The notes below the pieces were generated by a model. That model did not search any database. It was not told the origin of the DNA and saw nothing but the letters and a program-made list of their open reading frames with translations. From Comamonadaceae bacterium CG12_big_fil_rev_8_21_14_0_65_59_15 (lineage in GTDB: Bacteria > Pseudomonadota > Gammaproteobacteria > Burkholderiales > Burkholderiaceae_C): 64,000 nt of DNA. The position numbers and the translations under genes are program-made. Positions 33,792 through 43,981 of this stretch are shown here, piece after piece (the first letter of the stretch is position 1; the number at the start of each line of letters is the position of its first letter). The stretch spans positions 155,601-219,600 of the forward strand of contig PCUV01000049.1 in assembly GCA_002786915.1 (NCBI GenBank), given 5' to 3'.

Positions 33792-34499
33792 TCACGTCGC
33801 CTGACGTGGTTTGCCCTGCGCCCGGCGTTTCAAAAAAGTGCCTATCAGCAGCACCAGTACGGTGCCAATCAGCCCCAGCGCGTAATGCCAGGGGCGGCCT
33901 TGTGGCACATATGCCGTCAGCGCCGGATCGGAGTGCGCCATGGTCAGGGCGATCCAGCCCAGCAGCATGCCACCGAGGTTGATGATGAACGGGAAACGGT
34001 CCATCAGCTTCAAAATCAATTGGCTGCCGCCGATGATCAGCGGAATACTGACCAGCAGACCAAAAATGACCAGCGTCAACTGATGTTGCTCCCCTGCGGT
34101 GGTGGCGGCACCGGCAATCGCCATCACGTTATCCAGGCTCATCACCAAGTCGGCAATGATGACGGTTTTGACCGCGGTCCAGAGCTTGGCGCTGGTTTGC
34201 AGGGTGGAGTGTCCTTCTTCTTGCGGCACCATCAGCTTTACCCCGATCCAGAACAGCAAGGCCGCGCCCACCAGCTTCAGGTAGGGAATTTGCAGCAGCG
34301 TCAGCGCAAAGGCAATCAGAATGACGCGCAACACAATCGCCCCCGCCGTGCCCAGCATGATGCCCTTGAGCCGCTGATGTGCAGGCAACCCCCGGCAAGC
34401 CATGGCAATCACCACAGCGTTGTCACCCCCAAGCAGGATGTCGATCAAAATGATCTGGCCTACGGCAACCCAGAAGTGAACGGTCAGAAATTCTTCCAT
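33792..34499 (-). CDS. TerC family membrane protein (YjbE-like)
   Basis: A 235-aa protein with about seven membrane helices. Signature segments IDILLGGDNAVVIAMACRGL and VMSLDNVMAIAGAA carry the acidic residues characteristic of TerC proteins, which are linked to metal (manganese) efflux and metalation of exported enzymes. Start at MEEFLTVHFW (34499). It lies downstream of the sucCD terminator and before PP2C. I looked for a manganese riboswitch upstream and found none. Confidence 0.9.
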   Translation of the reverse strand: MEEFLTVHFWVAVGQIILIDILLGGDNAVVIAMACRGLPAHQRLKGIMLGTAGAIVLRVILIAFALTLLQIPYLKLVGAALLFWIGVKLMVPQEEGHSTLQTSAKLWTAVKTVIIADLVMSLDNVMAIAGAATTAGEQHQLTLVIFGLLVSIPLIIGGSQLILKLMDRFPFIINLGGMLLGWIALTMAHSDPALTAYVPQGRPWHYALGLIGTVLVLLIGTFLKRRAQGKPRQAT

Positions 34500-34550
34500 G
34501 ACAGATGGTCTGCGGCAGGTTTCCAGGAATCGCCCATGCTGGGCGCACAA

Positions 34551-34587
34551 AATAAAAGCCGGATTGTCCCTCAGGGCATCCGGCTTG
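34551..34587 (-). terminator. Rho-independent terminator of sucCD
   Basis: On the minus strand AAGCCGGAT, a 13-nt loop and ATCCGGCTT are followed by TTATTTT, about 20 nt after the sucD stop. The 9-bp perfect stem and U-rich tail are classic. Confidence 0.9.
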
Positions 34588-34604
34588 CGTGGGATTAACC
34601 GCTA

Positions 34605-35498
34605 TTACAGCATGGCCTTGAGCAGTCTGCCCATTTCAGACGGGTTGCGCGTGACCTTGAAGCCGCATTCTTCCATCACCGCCAATTTGGCTTCTGCGGT
34701 GTCACCACCGCCCGAGATCAGCGCACCGGCGTGGCCCATGCGCTTGCCAGCGGGTGCCGTTACGCCAGCGATAAAGCCGACGATGGGTTTTTTCATGTTG
34801 GCTTTGCACCAGCGCGCCGCCTCGGCTTCGTCCGGACCGCCGATTTCACCAATCATGATCACGGCGTCGGTATCGGGGTCGTCGTTGAAGGCGCGCATCA
34901 CGTCGATGTGCTTCAAGCCATTGATCGGGTCGCCGCCAATGCCTACAGCGCTGCTTTGGCCAATGCCCAACTCGGTGAGTTGCGCCACGGCTTCGTAGGT
35001 CAGCGTACCGGAGCGGCTCACCACACCGACACGGCCTTTGCGGTGGATGTGACCGGGCATGATGCCGATCTTGATTTCGTCAGGCGTAATCAAACCCGGG
35101 CAATTCGGGCCCAGCAGCAGGGTCTTTTTGCCGCCTGCGGCTTCTTTGGCTTTCATGCGGTTGCGCACTTCGAGCATGTCGCGGATTGGAATGCCTTCGG
35201 TAATGCAGATGGCCAGATCCAGGTTGGCCTCGGCGGCCTCCCAGATGGCGGCAGCGGCACCGGCCGGCGGCACATAAATCACGCTAACAGTGGCACCCGT
35301 GGCGGCAGCAGCGTCTTTGACCGAGGCGTAAATCGGGATGTTGAAGATCGATTCGCCGGCCTTTTTTGGGTTCACACCAGCGACAAAACAGTTTTTGCCG
35401 TTCGCGTATTCCTGGCATTTTTCAGTATGAAATTGCCCGGTCTTGCCGGTAATCCCCTGGGTGATGACTTTGGTGTCTTTATTGATGAAGATGGACAT
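34605..35498 (-). CDS. sucD: Succinyl-CoA synthetase alpha subunit
   Basis: A 297-aa TCA-cycle enzyme. The N-terminal CoA-binding fold TKVITQGITGKTGQFHT is followed by GPNCPGLITPDEIKIGIMPG and the phosphohistidine loop GKRMGHAGALISGGGDTAEA. With SucC it makes ATP or GTP from succinyl-CoA. ATG at 35498. It lies downstream of sucC with a 73-nt gap filled mostly by a GGGACAGA hairpin repeat, and ends before a strong terminator. Confidence 0.97.
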   Translation of the reverse strand: MSIFINKDTKVITQGITGKTGQFHTEKCQEYANGKNCFVAGVNPKKAGESIFNIPIYASVKDAAAATGATVSVIYVPPAGAAAAIWEAAEANLDLAICITEGIPIRDMLEVRNRMKAKEAAGGKKTLLLGPNCPGLITPDEIKIGIMPGHIHRKGRVGVVSRSGTLTYEAVAQLTELGIGQSSAVGIGGDPINGLKHIDVMRAFNDDPDTDAVIMIGEIGGPDEAEAARWCKANMKKPIVGFIAGVTAPAGKRMGHAGALISGGGDTAEAKLAVMEECGFKVTRNPSEMGRLLKAML

Positions 35499-35508
35499 TT
35501 TTGATCCT

Positions 35509-35562
35509 AATCAGTTGAGGACAGAGCTGGCTCGTTGCACGTAGCTGCGGTCTGTCCCGCAA
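35509..35562. repeat. GGGACAGA hairpin repeat between sucC and sucD
   Basis: AATCAGTTGAGGACAGAGC at the left and GGTCTGTCCCGC at the right match the repeat at 16226-16279. It fills the gap between sucC and sucD, so it is transcribed in the operon mRNA and forms a stem there. Confidence 0.8.
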
Positions 35563-35571
35563 GGTTTCACA

Positions 35572-36735
35572 TTATTTGGCCACCGCTTTGACAGACGCTT
35601 GCGCCGCGTCTGCCATGGTGTCCACCGAGATGATGGGCAGACCACTGTCGGCCAGCAGCTTTTTGCCCAGCTCTTCGTTGGTGCCCTTCATGCGCACGAT
35701 CAGTGGCACGCTCAGGTTGGTCGCCTTGCAAGCAGCGATGATGCCAGTGGCAATGGTGTCGCAGCGCATGATGCCGCCAAAAATATTCACCAGAATGGCC
35801 TTGACCTTGGGGTTCTTGAGCATGATCTTGAACGCTTCGGTGACCTTTTCGGGAGTGGCGCCGCCGCCCACGTCCAAAAAGTTGGCCGGCTCGGCGCCAA
35901 ACAGCTTGATGGTGTCCATCGTGGCCATGGCCAAACCAGCACCGTTGACCAGGCAGCCAATGCTGCCGTCCAGGCTGATGTAGGCCAGGTCAAATTTGGA
36001 GGCTTCGATCTCGGCCGGGTCTTCTTCGTCCAGATCGCGCAGGGCGGTGATTTCCGGATGCCGGAACATCGCGTTGTCGTCAAAGTTGAACTTGGCGTCC
36101 AGGGCGATGATGTTGCCTTTGCCGTCACGATTGAGCGGATTGATCTCGACCAGCGACGCGTCGGTGTCCATGTAGCACTTGTAGAGCTTTTGGCAGACGT
36201 CGATGAACTGCGCCTGCGAATCGGCGGGCATGGCCACGCCGCGTGCAATTTCCTCACCTTGCGCCTGCGTCAAACCCACCAGCGGATCGACAAACACCTT
36301 GGCAATTTTTTCGGGAGTCTTGCTCGCCACTTCCTCGATGTCCATGCCGCCTTCGCTGGAGGCAATGAAGGCTACTTTTTGCGACGCACGATCGGTCACC
36401 ACCGACAGGTAATACTCTTTCTGGATGTCGGCACCGTCTTCGATGTAGAGGCGGCGCACCTTCTGGCCGAACGGTCCGGTTTGGTGCGTTTTGAGCTGCA
36501 TGCCCAGAATCTCGCCCGCCAGACGACGCACGTCATCGATGGTCTTGGCCACTTTAACGCCACCGCCCTTGCCACGGCCACCAGCATGAATTTGAGCCTT
36601 GACGACCCACACCGGGCCGCCGAGTTTTTGTGCGGCTTCCACCGCTTCTTGAACGGTGAAAGCTGCGATGCCGCGTGGCACTGGTACACCGAACTGACGC
36701 AAGATCTCCTTGCCTTGGTACTCGTGAATTTTCAT
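35572..36735 (-). CDS. sucC: Succinyl-CoA synthetase beta subunit
   Basis: A 387-aa ATP-grasp enzyme. [20 protein letters not shown] is the family N-terminus; [15 protein letters not shown] is in the nucleotide-binding region; [20 protein letters not shown] and [12 protein letters not shown] form the C-terminal domain. It pairs with SucD. ATG at 36735 with GAAAGAGC upstream. First gene of the leftward sucCD operon and divergent from argC. Confidence 0.97.
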   Translation of the reverse strand: MKIHEYQGKEILRQFGVPVPRGIAAFTVQEAVEAAQKLGGPVWVVKAQIHAGGRGKGGGVKVAKTIDDVRRLAGEILGMQLKTHQTGPFGQKVRRLYIEDGADIQKEYYLSVVTDRASQKVAFIASSEGGMDIEEVASKTPEKIAKVFVDPLVGLTQAQGEEIARGVAMPADSQAQFIDVCQKLYKCYMDTDASLVEINPLNRDGKGNIIALDAKFNFDDNAMFRHPEITALRDLDEEDPAEIEASKFDLAYISLDGSIGCLVNGAGLAMATMDTIKLFGAEPANFLDVGGGATPEKVTEAFKIMLKNPKVKAILVNIFGGIMRCDTIATGIIAACKATNLSVPLIVRMKGTNEELGKKLLADSGLPIISVDTMADAAQASVKAVAK

Positions 36736-36899
36736 GAGCTCTTTCTCTCAGAAATGAATAAGAAAAGTCGCTACGCGCAAGCCTGGTAGGCGTGGGCAGT
36801 GGCCGCCGATTGAAACAGCTTCGGACTGTATCATGGTGCACTGCGTCAATCTTGAAGCAGTCTTACAACGCAGCCACTTTTCGACCCCTCTCATTCACC

Positions 36900-37835
36900 A
36901 TGCAAAAAATTTTTATCGACGGCGAAGCCGGTACCACGGGTTTGCAAATTCGTGAACGCCTGCAACACCTGCCGGGCATTGAGTTGCTGGGCATTGCTGC
37001 GGAACAACGTAAAAACCCCCACGTCAAACGCGCGGTAATGGCGCAAGCCGACCTGGTGGTGCTGTGCCTGCACGACGACGCTGCTATTGAATCTGTTGCA
37101 ATGATCGACCAGATGGCAGGGGCTAGTGGTCAAAAAGGTCCAAAGATTATTGATGCCTCCACGGCGCACCGCACGGCACCAGGCTGGGTGTATGGCTTTG
37201 CCGAGCTGGCCCCTGGGCAGCGCGATGCGATTCGCAAGTCGCGCCGCGTGGCCAACCCGGGCTGTTATGCCACCGGGGCCATCGCGCTGATCCGCCCGCT
37301 GGTGGACGCAGCGCTGCTGCCGCGCGACTTTCCGCTGTGTTTGCCCGCTGTCAGCGGGTTTTCTGGCGGCGGACGGCAGATGATCGAGGCTTATGAGCAA
37401 GGTGCCGCGCCCGCTTACGAACTCTACGGACTGGGTCTGAAGCACAAGCATGTCCCCGAGATCATGGCCTGCACTGGCCTGACGCGTCGCCCGCTGTTTG
37501 TGCCATCGGTGGGCAATTTCAAGCAAGGCATGCTGGTGCAGCTGCCCCTCCATCTGGATCTGCTGCCGGGCAAGCCAACGGTGGCCGATCTGCAAGAGGC
37601 GCTGGTGCGTCATTACGCGGGCAGTACCTGGGTCAGGGTGATGGACGTCCCACCCGACAACAAGCTCGACGCTGTGGCGCTGGCCGGGCAGGACGTGATG
37701 GAGTTGCGCGTTTTTGGCAACCGGGATGCCGCCGACGGTTTCCGGCACGCGCTGCTGGTGGCGCGTCTGGACAATTTGGGCAAGGGCGCCAGTGGTGCCG
37801 CTGTGCAAAACCTTCAGTTGATGCTGGGGCTGTAG
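36900..37835 (+). CDS. argC: N-acetyl-gamma-glutamyl-phosphate reductase (short form)
   Basis: A 311-aa arginine biosynthesis enzyme of the shorter ArgC type. [20 protein letters not shown] is the NADP-binding N-terminus, [18 protein letters not shown] contains the catalytic cysteine, and [14 protein letters not shown] and [12 protein letters not shown] are typical of this form. Residues [20 protein letters not shown] appear to be encoded by a diverged copy of the AT-rich repeat (37075-37145). The start at 36900 fits the family; the track extension does not. Confidence 0.95.
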   Translation: MQKIFIDGEAGTTGLQIRERLQHLPGIELLGIAAEQRKNPHVKRAVMAQADLVVLCLHDDAAIESVAMIDQMAGASGQKGPKIIDASTAHRTAPGWVYGFAELAPGQRDAIRKSRRVANPGCYATGAIALIRPLVDAALLPRDFPLCLPAVSGFSGGGRQMIEAYEQGAAPAYELYGLGLKHKHVPEIMACTGLTRRPLFVPSVGNFKQGMLVQLPLHLDLLPGKPTVADLQEALVRHYAGSTWVRVMDVPPDNKLDAVALAGQDVMELRVFGNRDAADGFRHALLVARLDNLGKGASGAAVQNLQLMLGL

Positions 37836-37858
37836 CCCTGCGCCTCGGTGTCTGGCGC

Positions 37859-38308
37859 TCAGTCGTCGCTGCCTCCAGCAAGCACACGCTGGATCACGTC
37901 GCCGCCAAAACCGCGAGACGCCAAAAAGCGCGACTGACGGGCGCGTTCGTTGCCGTCGGCGGGCGGGGATCCGAATTTTTTGCGCCAGATTTCCTGGGCG
38001 CGCTTTTGTTCGGTCTGGCGCAATTGCCCGACGGCGTCATCCACGGCGTCTGAACCCAGCCCCTTGCCGGACAGCTCCTGGCGGATGCGCGCGGCACCGA
38101 ATTTGCCAGCGCGCCGATGCACGACCGACGCAATGACCCGCTCTTCGCTGATGAAGCCCTTGGCCTGCAGATCGTCCAGCACGGCCGCGAGCTGCCCCGG
38201 TTGCTCTTCAAAACGCGCCAGCTTGCGTTCCAGCTCGCGCCGGGAATGCTCGCGCATGCTTTGCAGCTTGAGTGCGCGACCGGTCAGCGACAGGGTGGGG
38301 AAAGCCAT
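37859..38308 (-). CDS. recX: Regulatory protein RecX
   Basis: A 149-aa all-helical modulator of RecA filaments. SLTGRALKLQSMREHSRREL and AKGFISEERVIASVVHRRAG match the RecX three-helix repeats, with IRQELSGKGLGSDAVDDAV after. It is encoded directly downstream of recA on the same strand (55 nt), the usual arrangement. Confidence 0.94.
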   Translation of the reverse strand: MAFPTLSLTGRALKLQSMREHSRRELERKLARFEEQPGQLAAVLDDLQAKGFISEERVIASVVHRRAGKFGAARIRQELSGKGLGSDAVDDAVGQLRQTEQKRAQEIWRKKFGSPPADGNERARQSRFLASRGFGGDVIQRVLAGGSDD

Positions 38309-38311
38309 GGA

Positions 38312-38363
38312 TTGCGCTCAATTGCTACAAATAAAATAACTACATGTGCTTTATTTATAAGGG

Positions 38364-38372
<9 letters not shown>
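38312..38372. repeat. AT-rich dispersed repeat between recA and recX
   Basis: TTGCTACAAATAAAATAACT and GCTTTATTTATAAGGGCTAG make a copy of the AT-rich element. Its end overlaps the last recA codons, so it sits in the recA-recX mRNA. Confidence 0.55.
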
Positions 38373-39446
<1,074 letters not shown>

Positions 39447-39495
39447 GGTGGCTCTCCTGAAAAATGGGTGGGGAAAATGGTTGGTTCGGCGTCTT

Positions 39496-39511
39496 CTGTT
39501 TTTAACAACAG
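39496..39511 (-). promoter_or_regulatory. SOS (LexA) box of recA
   Basis: On the minus strand CTGTTGTTAAAAACAG matches the CTGT-N8-ACAG form of the LexA operator. It lies 50-65 nt upstream of the recA ATG, where LexA repression is expected. Confidence 0.85.
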
Positions 39512-39592
39512 GCTGGATGCGTGAACAGTAGTTTACGGCTCAATCAAGAAGTAATATAAAAATTATTGGTCAAATTGGTTTACTATTTGCAA

Positions 39593-40066
39593 ATGAATCA
39601 CCTTGTCTCGGATCCATTGTGGCGTCGGTCGCACCTCGGGCATTGGCTGGCGTTGGCATTGCAACGATTTGACCAGCGCGTGCTGGCGCTGATGGCCGCC
39701 AACGACCGCATGCCGCTAGCGCTGTCCCACTTGTGCGCGCGCGGTAGTCTGACCGCAGCGCACATCCACATCACGCGTCACCTGGACGTGACCGGCCTGC
39801 GCCTGACCGAACTGGCCCAGCGCGCCGGCGTGAGCAAACAGGCCATGGGCAAGCTGGTGGACCAGTGCGAAGCCTGGGCGCTGGTGCAGCGCCAGCCGGA
39901 TGCCCAGGATGCGCGGGCGCGCCGGGTGGTTTTTACCGACGTTGGCTTTGCGTGGCTCCAGGCTTATGAAGAGGCGGTGCGCCAGACCGAAGCCGAACTG
40001 CGCGACGCGGTCGGCGCCGAAGTGGCCGCAGTGATTGCGATCGGGCTGGAGGCGTATGCCGCCTAA
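39593..40066 (+). CDS. MarR family transcriptional regulator
   Basis: A 157-aa winged-helix protein. Start MNHLVSDPLWRRSHLGHWLA; the helix-turn-helix is LRLTELAQRAGVSKQAMGKL, and QPDAQDARARRVVFTDVG is the wing. The ATG lies within a perfect ATTTGCAAAT palindrome (39585-39594), a candidate autoregulatory site. It is divergent from recA and followed after 29 nt by the response regulator gene, with which it may be co-transcribed. The ligand is unknown. Confidence 0.88.
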   Translation: MNHLVSDPLWRRSHLGHWLALALQRFDQRVLALMAANDRMPLALSHLCARGSLTAAHIHITRHLDVTGLRLTELAQRAGVSKQAMGKLVDQCEAWALVQRQPDAQDARARRVVFTDVGFAWLQAYEEAVRQTEAELRDAVGAEVAAVIAIGLEAYAA

Positions 40067-40095
40067 AATGAATTCAAAACCCTACAGGAGACACC

Positions 40096-40770
40096 ATGCG
40101 GATATTGATTGCCGAAGATGATCAGGTTCTGGCTGACGGCCTGTTGCGCACCCTGCGTAGTTCGGGTGCGGCAGTGGATCATGTGGCCAGCGGCACCGAG
40201 GCCGACGCCGCACTCATGACCAATACCGAATTTGACTTGCTGATCCTAGACCTGGGCTTGCCCAAAATGCACGGTCTGGAAGTGCTGAAGAAACTGCGCG
40301 CGCGCGGCTCATCCTTGCCGGTGCTGATTCTGACCGCCGCTGACAGCGTGGAAGAGCGCGTCAAGGGGTTGGACTACGGTGCCGACGACTACATGGCCAA
40401 GCCGTTCAGCCTGCAAGAGCTACAGGCACGGGTGCGCGCTTTGAGCCGACGCGGCATGGGCGCGGCCAGTAGCACCATCAAGCACGGCCCGCTGGTGTAC
40501 GACCAGGGCGGCCGCGTAGCCACCATCGATGGTGTGATGGTGGAACTGTCCGCGCGTGAACTGGGCCTGCTGGAAGTGCTGCTGCAGCGCGCGGGCCGTT
40601 TGGTCAGCAAGGACCAACTGGTCGAACGTCTATGCGAATGGGGCGAAGAAGTCAGCAACAATGCGATCGAGGTGTACATCCACCGCCTGCGCAAGAAGAT
40701 TGAAAAGGGACCAATCCGTATCGCCACCGTCCGTGGTCTGGGTTATTGCCTGGAAAAAATCCCCGGGTAA
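40096..40770 (+). CDS. OmpR/PhoB-family response regulator (TctD/QseB-like)
   Basis: A 224-aa regulator. The receiver domain has the acidic pocket EDD, phospho-acceptor DLLILDLGLPKMHGLEVLKK, and Lys in YMAKPFSLQEL. The C-terminal winged helix has LSARELGLLEVLLQRAGRLV and NAIEVYIHRLRKKIEKGPIR. ACAGGAGA precedes the ATG. The sensor kinase follows on the same strand after a ~200-nt gap occupied by a dispersed repeat. Confidence 0.95.
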   Translation: MRILIAEDDQVLADGLLRTLRSSGAAVDHVASGTEADAALMTNTEFDLLILDLGLPKMHGLEVLKKLRARGSSLPVLILTAADSVEERVKGLDYGADDYMAKPFSLQELQARVRALSRRGMGAASSTIKHGPLVYDQGGRVATIDGVMVELSARELGLLEVLLQRAGRLVSKDQLVERLCEWGEEVSNNAIEVYIHRLRKKIEKGPIRIATVRGLGYCLEKIPG

Positions 40771-40775
40771 AGATG

Positions 40776-40935
40776 CCCCCACGCTTGTCATTTCATGTAC
40801 TGCGCTGGACGTGCCCACGTCTGAGTCGTGGGCTCTTCGCGCTGTCCCCATGTGCGCAGGCGCATGGGAAGCCGCAGCACTCAGCCCCATGGGGGCTGTT
40901 TCGGCTTGGGGCGGCCCGGCGCCGAAACGTGCTCT
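40776..40935. repeat. Comamonadaceae-type dispersed repeat between response regulator and kinase genes
   Basis: The gap contains CCCCCACGCTTGTCATTTCA near its left end, ACTGCGCTGGACGTG, then GGGGGCTGTTTCGGCTTGGG and GCGGCCCGGCG. I recognise this order from intergenic repeats of Acidovorax, Variovorax and relatives. It also contains short hairpins such as CCCACGTCTGAGTCGTGGG. It separates the two genes of one two-component operon. Confidence 0.6.
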
Positions 40936-40969
40936 GCGATGGTACACAGCGTAGCCAGTCACATACGCC

Positions 40970-42424
40970 GTGAACATCTTTCAGCGCGAACAGCGCTCGC
41001 TGTTTGGTGAAATCCTGGACTGGATGCTCACGCCACTACTGTTGCTGTGGCCCATCAGCCTGGTATTGACCTGGCTGGTGGCGCAAAGCATTGCCGGCAA
41101 ACCGTTCGACCGTGCGCTGGAATACAACGTGCGCGCCATGGCGCAACTCATCACCGTGCGTCACAGCAAGGCCCACTTTGTGCTGCCGAGGCCGGCGCGC
41201 GAACTGCTGCGTGCCGACGACTCCGACACCGTCTACTACCAGGTGATTGGACCCGGTGGCGAGTTTCTGAGCGGCGAGCGCGAACTACCCCCGCCGCCCA
41301 ACATCAACCGGGTCACCCTCGACGAGGTGCAAATCCGTGACGACGTGGTCAAGGGCTATGACGTGAAAGTGGCCTATGCCTGGGTGCGGCTACCTGGCAT
41401 GGAGGCGCAACCCGCCCTGGTACAGGTGGCAGAAACGCTGGAAAAGCGTTCCGTGCTGGCGACCGAAATCGTCAAAGGCGTGATGCTGCCGCAGTTTGTC
41501 ATCTTGCCGCTGGCGGTGCTGCTGGTCTGGCTGGCGCTGGTGCAGGCGATCAAACCGCTGCACCAGCTCGAAGACCGCATCCGCGCGCGCAAACCCGACG
41601 ACCTGAGCCCGATCGACGCCGAATCAGTACCGCTGGAAGTGTCGCCTCTGGTGGACTCTGTGAATGACCTGTTGCTGCGCCTGACCGAGTCGATTGCCAC
41701 CCAAAAACGTTTTTTGGCGGACGCCGCGCACCAGCTCAAAACGCCCTTGGCCGGGCTGCGCATGCAGGCCGACCTGGCCCAGTTGGAAGGTGCCAGCGCA
41801 GAAGACCTGAAGCAGTCGTTGCGCCAGATCGGGCGCGCCAGCGTGCGCGCCACGCACAGCGTGAACCAGTTGCTGGCGCTGGCACGGGCTGAGAGCAGCG
41901 GCAGCGCCATGCAGCGCAGCGTGTGCGACCTGGCCGAGTTGTGCATGTCGGTGGTGCGCGACTGCGTGCCGCGGGCGTTGGACAAGCACATTGACCTGGG
42001 TTACGAAGGCACACAGCCAGACACCCCGGGCTGCACCGTGTGGGGCAACGCCACCTTGCTCAAAGAGATGGTGCGCAACCTGGTGGACAACGCCATCAAC
42101 TACACCCCGTCCTTTGAAGAGCGTCCAGGCATCATCACCGCCCGGGTCTTGACCGACCCGTTTGGGCGCACGCTGGTGTTACAGGTGGAAGACAACGGCC
42201 CGGGCGTGTCGCAAACCGAGCGCGAACTGATTTTTCAGCCGTTTTACCGGGCGCTGGGCACCGAAGCTGACGGCTCCGGGCTAGGGCTGCCGATCGTGCT
42301 TGAAATTGCGCAGCAACACGGTGCCAGCGTCAGTATGGAAGACACCCGACCCGGGCAGAATCCACCAGGCGCACGCTTTGTCGTGCGGTTTACCGCCACC
42401 GCGCAAGAGCCATCGGATACCTGA
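40970..42424 (+). CDS. Two-component sensor histidine kinase (TctE-like)
   Basis: A 484-aa membrane kinase with GTG start at 40970. A membrane helix (~20-42), a ~125-residue periplasmic sensor and a second helix (~165-190) are followed by the HisKA box FLADAAHQLKTPLAGLRMQA with the phospho-His. The ATPase N, G1 and G2 boxes follow: NLVDNAINYTP, VEDNGPGVSQ, GSGLGLPIV. This layout matches TctE-type tricarboxylate sensors, but no transport genes are adjacent, so the signal is unknown. It ends immediately before the SPOR gene, which is convergent. Confidence 0.93.
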   Translation: MNIFQREQRSLFGEILDWMLTPLLLLWPISLVLTWLVAQSIAGKPFDRALEYNVRAMAQLITVRHSKAHFVLPRPARELLRADDSDTVYYQVIGPGGEFLSGERELPPPPNINRVTLDEVQIRDDVVKGYDVKVAYAWVRLPGMEAQPALVQVAETLEKRSVLATEIVKGVMLPQFVILPLAVLLVWLALVQAIKPLHQLEDRIRARKPDDLSPIDAESVPLEVSPLVDSVNDLLLRLTESIATQKRFLADAAHQLKTPLAGLRMQADLAQLEGASAEDLKQSLRQIGRASVRATHSVNQLLALARAESSGSAMQRSVCDLAELCMSVVRDCVPRALDKHIDLGYEGTQPDTPGCTVWGNATLLKEMVRNLVDNAINYTPSFEERPGIITARVLTDPFGRTLVLQVEDNGPGVSQTERELIFQPFYRALGTEADGSGLGLPIVLEIAQQHGASVSMEDTRPGQNPPGARFVVRFTATAQEPSDT

Positions 42425-43141
42425 TCAACGCTCGTTCCGAGGTGCGCAGGGGGTCAGTTCCAGCGTTGCCAGCGCCGCTCCCAAGGCCTGCACCGGCGCT
42501 TGTGCAGGATCGGCTGCCTTGAGCAGCAGGCGGTAGGTGGGTAGCGCGTCCTGCACCTGTATCAGCCGCGCAGTGCGCACGCCACGCTGCGACAAGACAG
42601 CCAAAGCGGCACTGGCCGCCTTCTGTGTGGGGAAAATACCCAATGAAAATCCGAGTTCCAGCTCGGCGACCTTCACCGCCTCAAATGCCACTTTCAGCGC
42701 CACCAATTGAGCGCGTTTTTTGGCCTGGTCAGCCTTGTTGGCAAACTTGCCCAAGTACAGCATCCAGCGCACCGCAGGCAAGAGTTCGTCGATCTGCCAG
42801 GCGTCTGCCTCGAACTGGCTCTGCAACACGGGTCGTAGAACGTCTGCCTGCGCTGCGTCGAGCGCGTTACTTTGCAAACATGTGCGCACAGGTGCGCTGG
42901 CAATGACGTCGGGCGCACTGGCTGGCTGGATCGGGTTGGCGGGGGTGGGCGCAGCGCCAGCGGCACTGGCGACAGCCGACTGCGGCAACACCGTCAGCGC
43001 TTGAGGGTTGACTTGCTGCGTCAGCCGTTCGGGTTCGCGCAGCTGCTCCGGCGCCCAACCGTAAGCGCGCAGCCAGCCTTCGCTCCAGGCAAAGTAGCCC
43101 ACATTCAGCAGCAGCAACAGCAAAACGACCAGGCGCAACAC
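42425..43141 (-). CDS. Membrane-anchored SPOR-like protein
   Basis: A 238-aa protein. A single N-terminal membrane helix (LRLVVLLLLLLNVGYFAWSE) is followed by an Ala/Pro-rich linker and a C-terminal SPOR-like region (RWMLYLGKFANKADQAKKRA; ELGFSLGIFPTQKAASAALA) of the type that binds denuded peptidoglycan. Located 12 nt downstream of birA on the same strand. Function is inferred from the fold only. Confidence 0.75.
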   Translation of the reverse strand: MLRLVVLLLLLLNVGYFAWSEGWLRAYGWAPEQLREPERLTQQVNPQALTVLPQSAVASAAGAAPTPANPIQPASAPDVIASAPVRTCLQSNALDAAQADVLRPVLQSQFEADAWQIDELLPAVRWMLYLGKFANKADQAKKRAQLVALKVAFEAVKVAELELGFSLGIFPTQKAASAALAVLSQRGVRTARLIQVQDALPTYRLLLKAADPAQAPVQALGAALATLELTPCAPRNER

Positions 43142-43153
43142 GGTGGCAGATCT

Positions 43154-43972
43154 TCAGGCGTGAGGCGCCATGGGTGGGTGCAGCGCGCGCACGCTGACCT
43201 CAGCGCTGGTGATGCGATGCAGGCCGGAGCTGGTTGCCACCAGCAGTGCGCCGTCGGTGTCCACGCCCCGCGCCATACCTTGCGTGCCGTCGCTCAGGGT
43301 AACGCTCACCTGCGCCAGCGCGTCACGCGCGTTAAAGGCGCGTTGCAGTGGCGCAAAACCACGCCGTTCAAACTGCTGTACAGCCGCGACCAGCGGCGCG
43401 GCCACGTAGTGCAGCGCCTGTGATGCCGTGATGTCAGGTAGCAGATCAGTCAATCCGGCAGGTGCAGTGTGCAGGCCATCGGCCGACGGACACACGATGT
43501 TGATGCCGACGCCAATCACCACATAGCGCTGTGGCCCACCCGGATGCCCACCCCAGTTGAGCGTCTCCACCAACACACCAGCGAGCTTGCGGTCTCGCCA
43601 CCATAAATCGTTGGGCCACTTCAGGCGGATGTCGGCGTGCAGACTGTGCGCCAGACTCAACCCCACAGCCAGCGATAAACCAGACCAGTCCGCAGGCGCC
43701 AGCGCTAGTCCCAACGAAAACATCAGGCTACCGGTGCGACCTGTAGCCACGCGCTGATCGATCCACTGTCGCCCCAGTCGGCCACGCCCGGCGTGTTGGT
43801 GTTCGGCCACCAGCAAAACCGGCTCGGTCTGGCCAGCGCGCGCGCGGCGCATCAACTCGGCGTTGGTGGAGTCGATCTCGCGCAGCACCTCCACGGTAAA
43901 GCCGGGCAGACCCGGTTCGATCGCCTGCCAGATATCCTCGCAAGGCCAAGCGGACAGATCAGGCACGGCCAT
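43154..43972 (-). CDS. birA: Biotin-[acetyl-CoA-carboxylase] ligase (no DNA-binding domain)
   Basis: A 272-aa monofunctional biotin ligase. VLREIDSTNAELMRRARAGQ, AEHQHAGRGRLGRQW (the biotinyl-AMP loop GRGRxGRxW), LKWPNDLWWRDRKLAGVLVE and VVIGVGINI are the catalytic motifs. It lacks the N-terminal helix-turn-helix of E. coli BirA, so it does not repress bio genes directly. It attaches biotin to carboxyl carrier proteins. Same strand as the SPOR gene downstream. Confidence 0.95.
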   Translation of the reverse strand: MAVPDLSAWPCEDIWQAIEPGLPGFTVEVLREIDSTNAELMRRARAGQTEPVLLVAEHQHAGRGRLGRQWIDQRVATGRTGSLMFSLGLALAPADWSGLSLAVGLSLAHSLHADIRLKWPNDLWWRDRKLAGVLVETLNWGGHPGGPQRYVVIGVGINIVCPSADGLHTAPAGLTDLLPDITASQALHYVAAPLVAAVQQFERRGFAPLQRAFNARDALAQVSVTLSDGTQGMARGVDTDGALLVATSSGLHRITSAEVSVRALHPPMAPHA

Positions 43973-43981
43973 GTCAGCAGC

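Noticed and set aside
34500-34604. Possible yybP-ykoY manganese riboswitch before terC
   Set aside because: The only strong structure is the sucCD terminator; the conserved riboswitch core is not seen.
35599-36789. 396-aa plus-strand ORF opposite sucC
   Set aside because: Antisense shadow; the composition (Gly/His/Gln-rich) is typical of reversed coding DNA.
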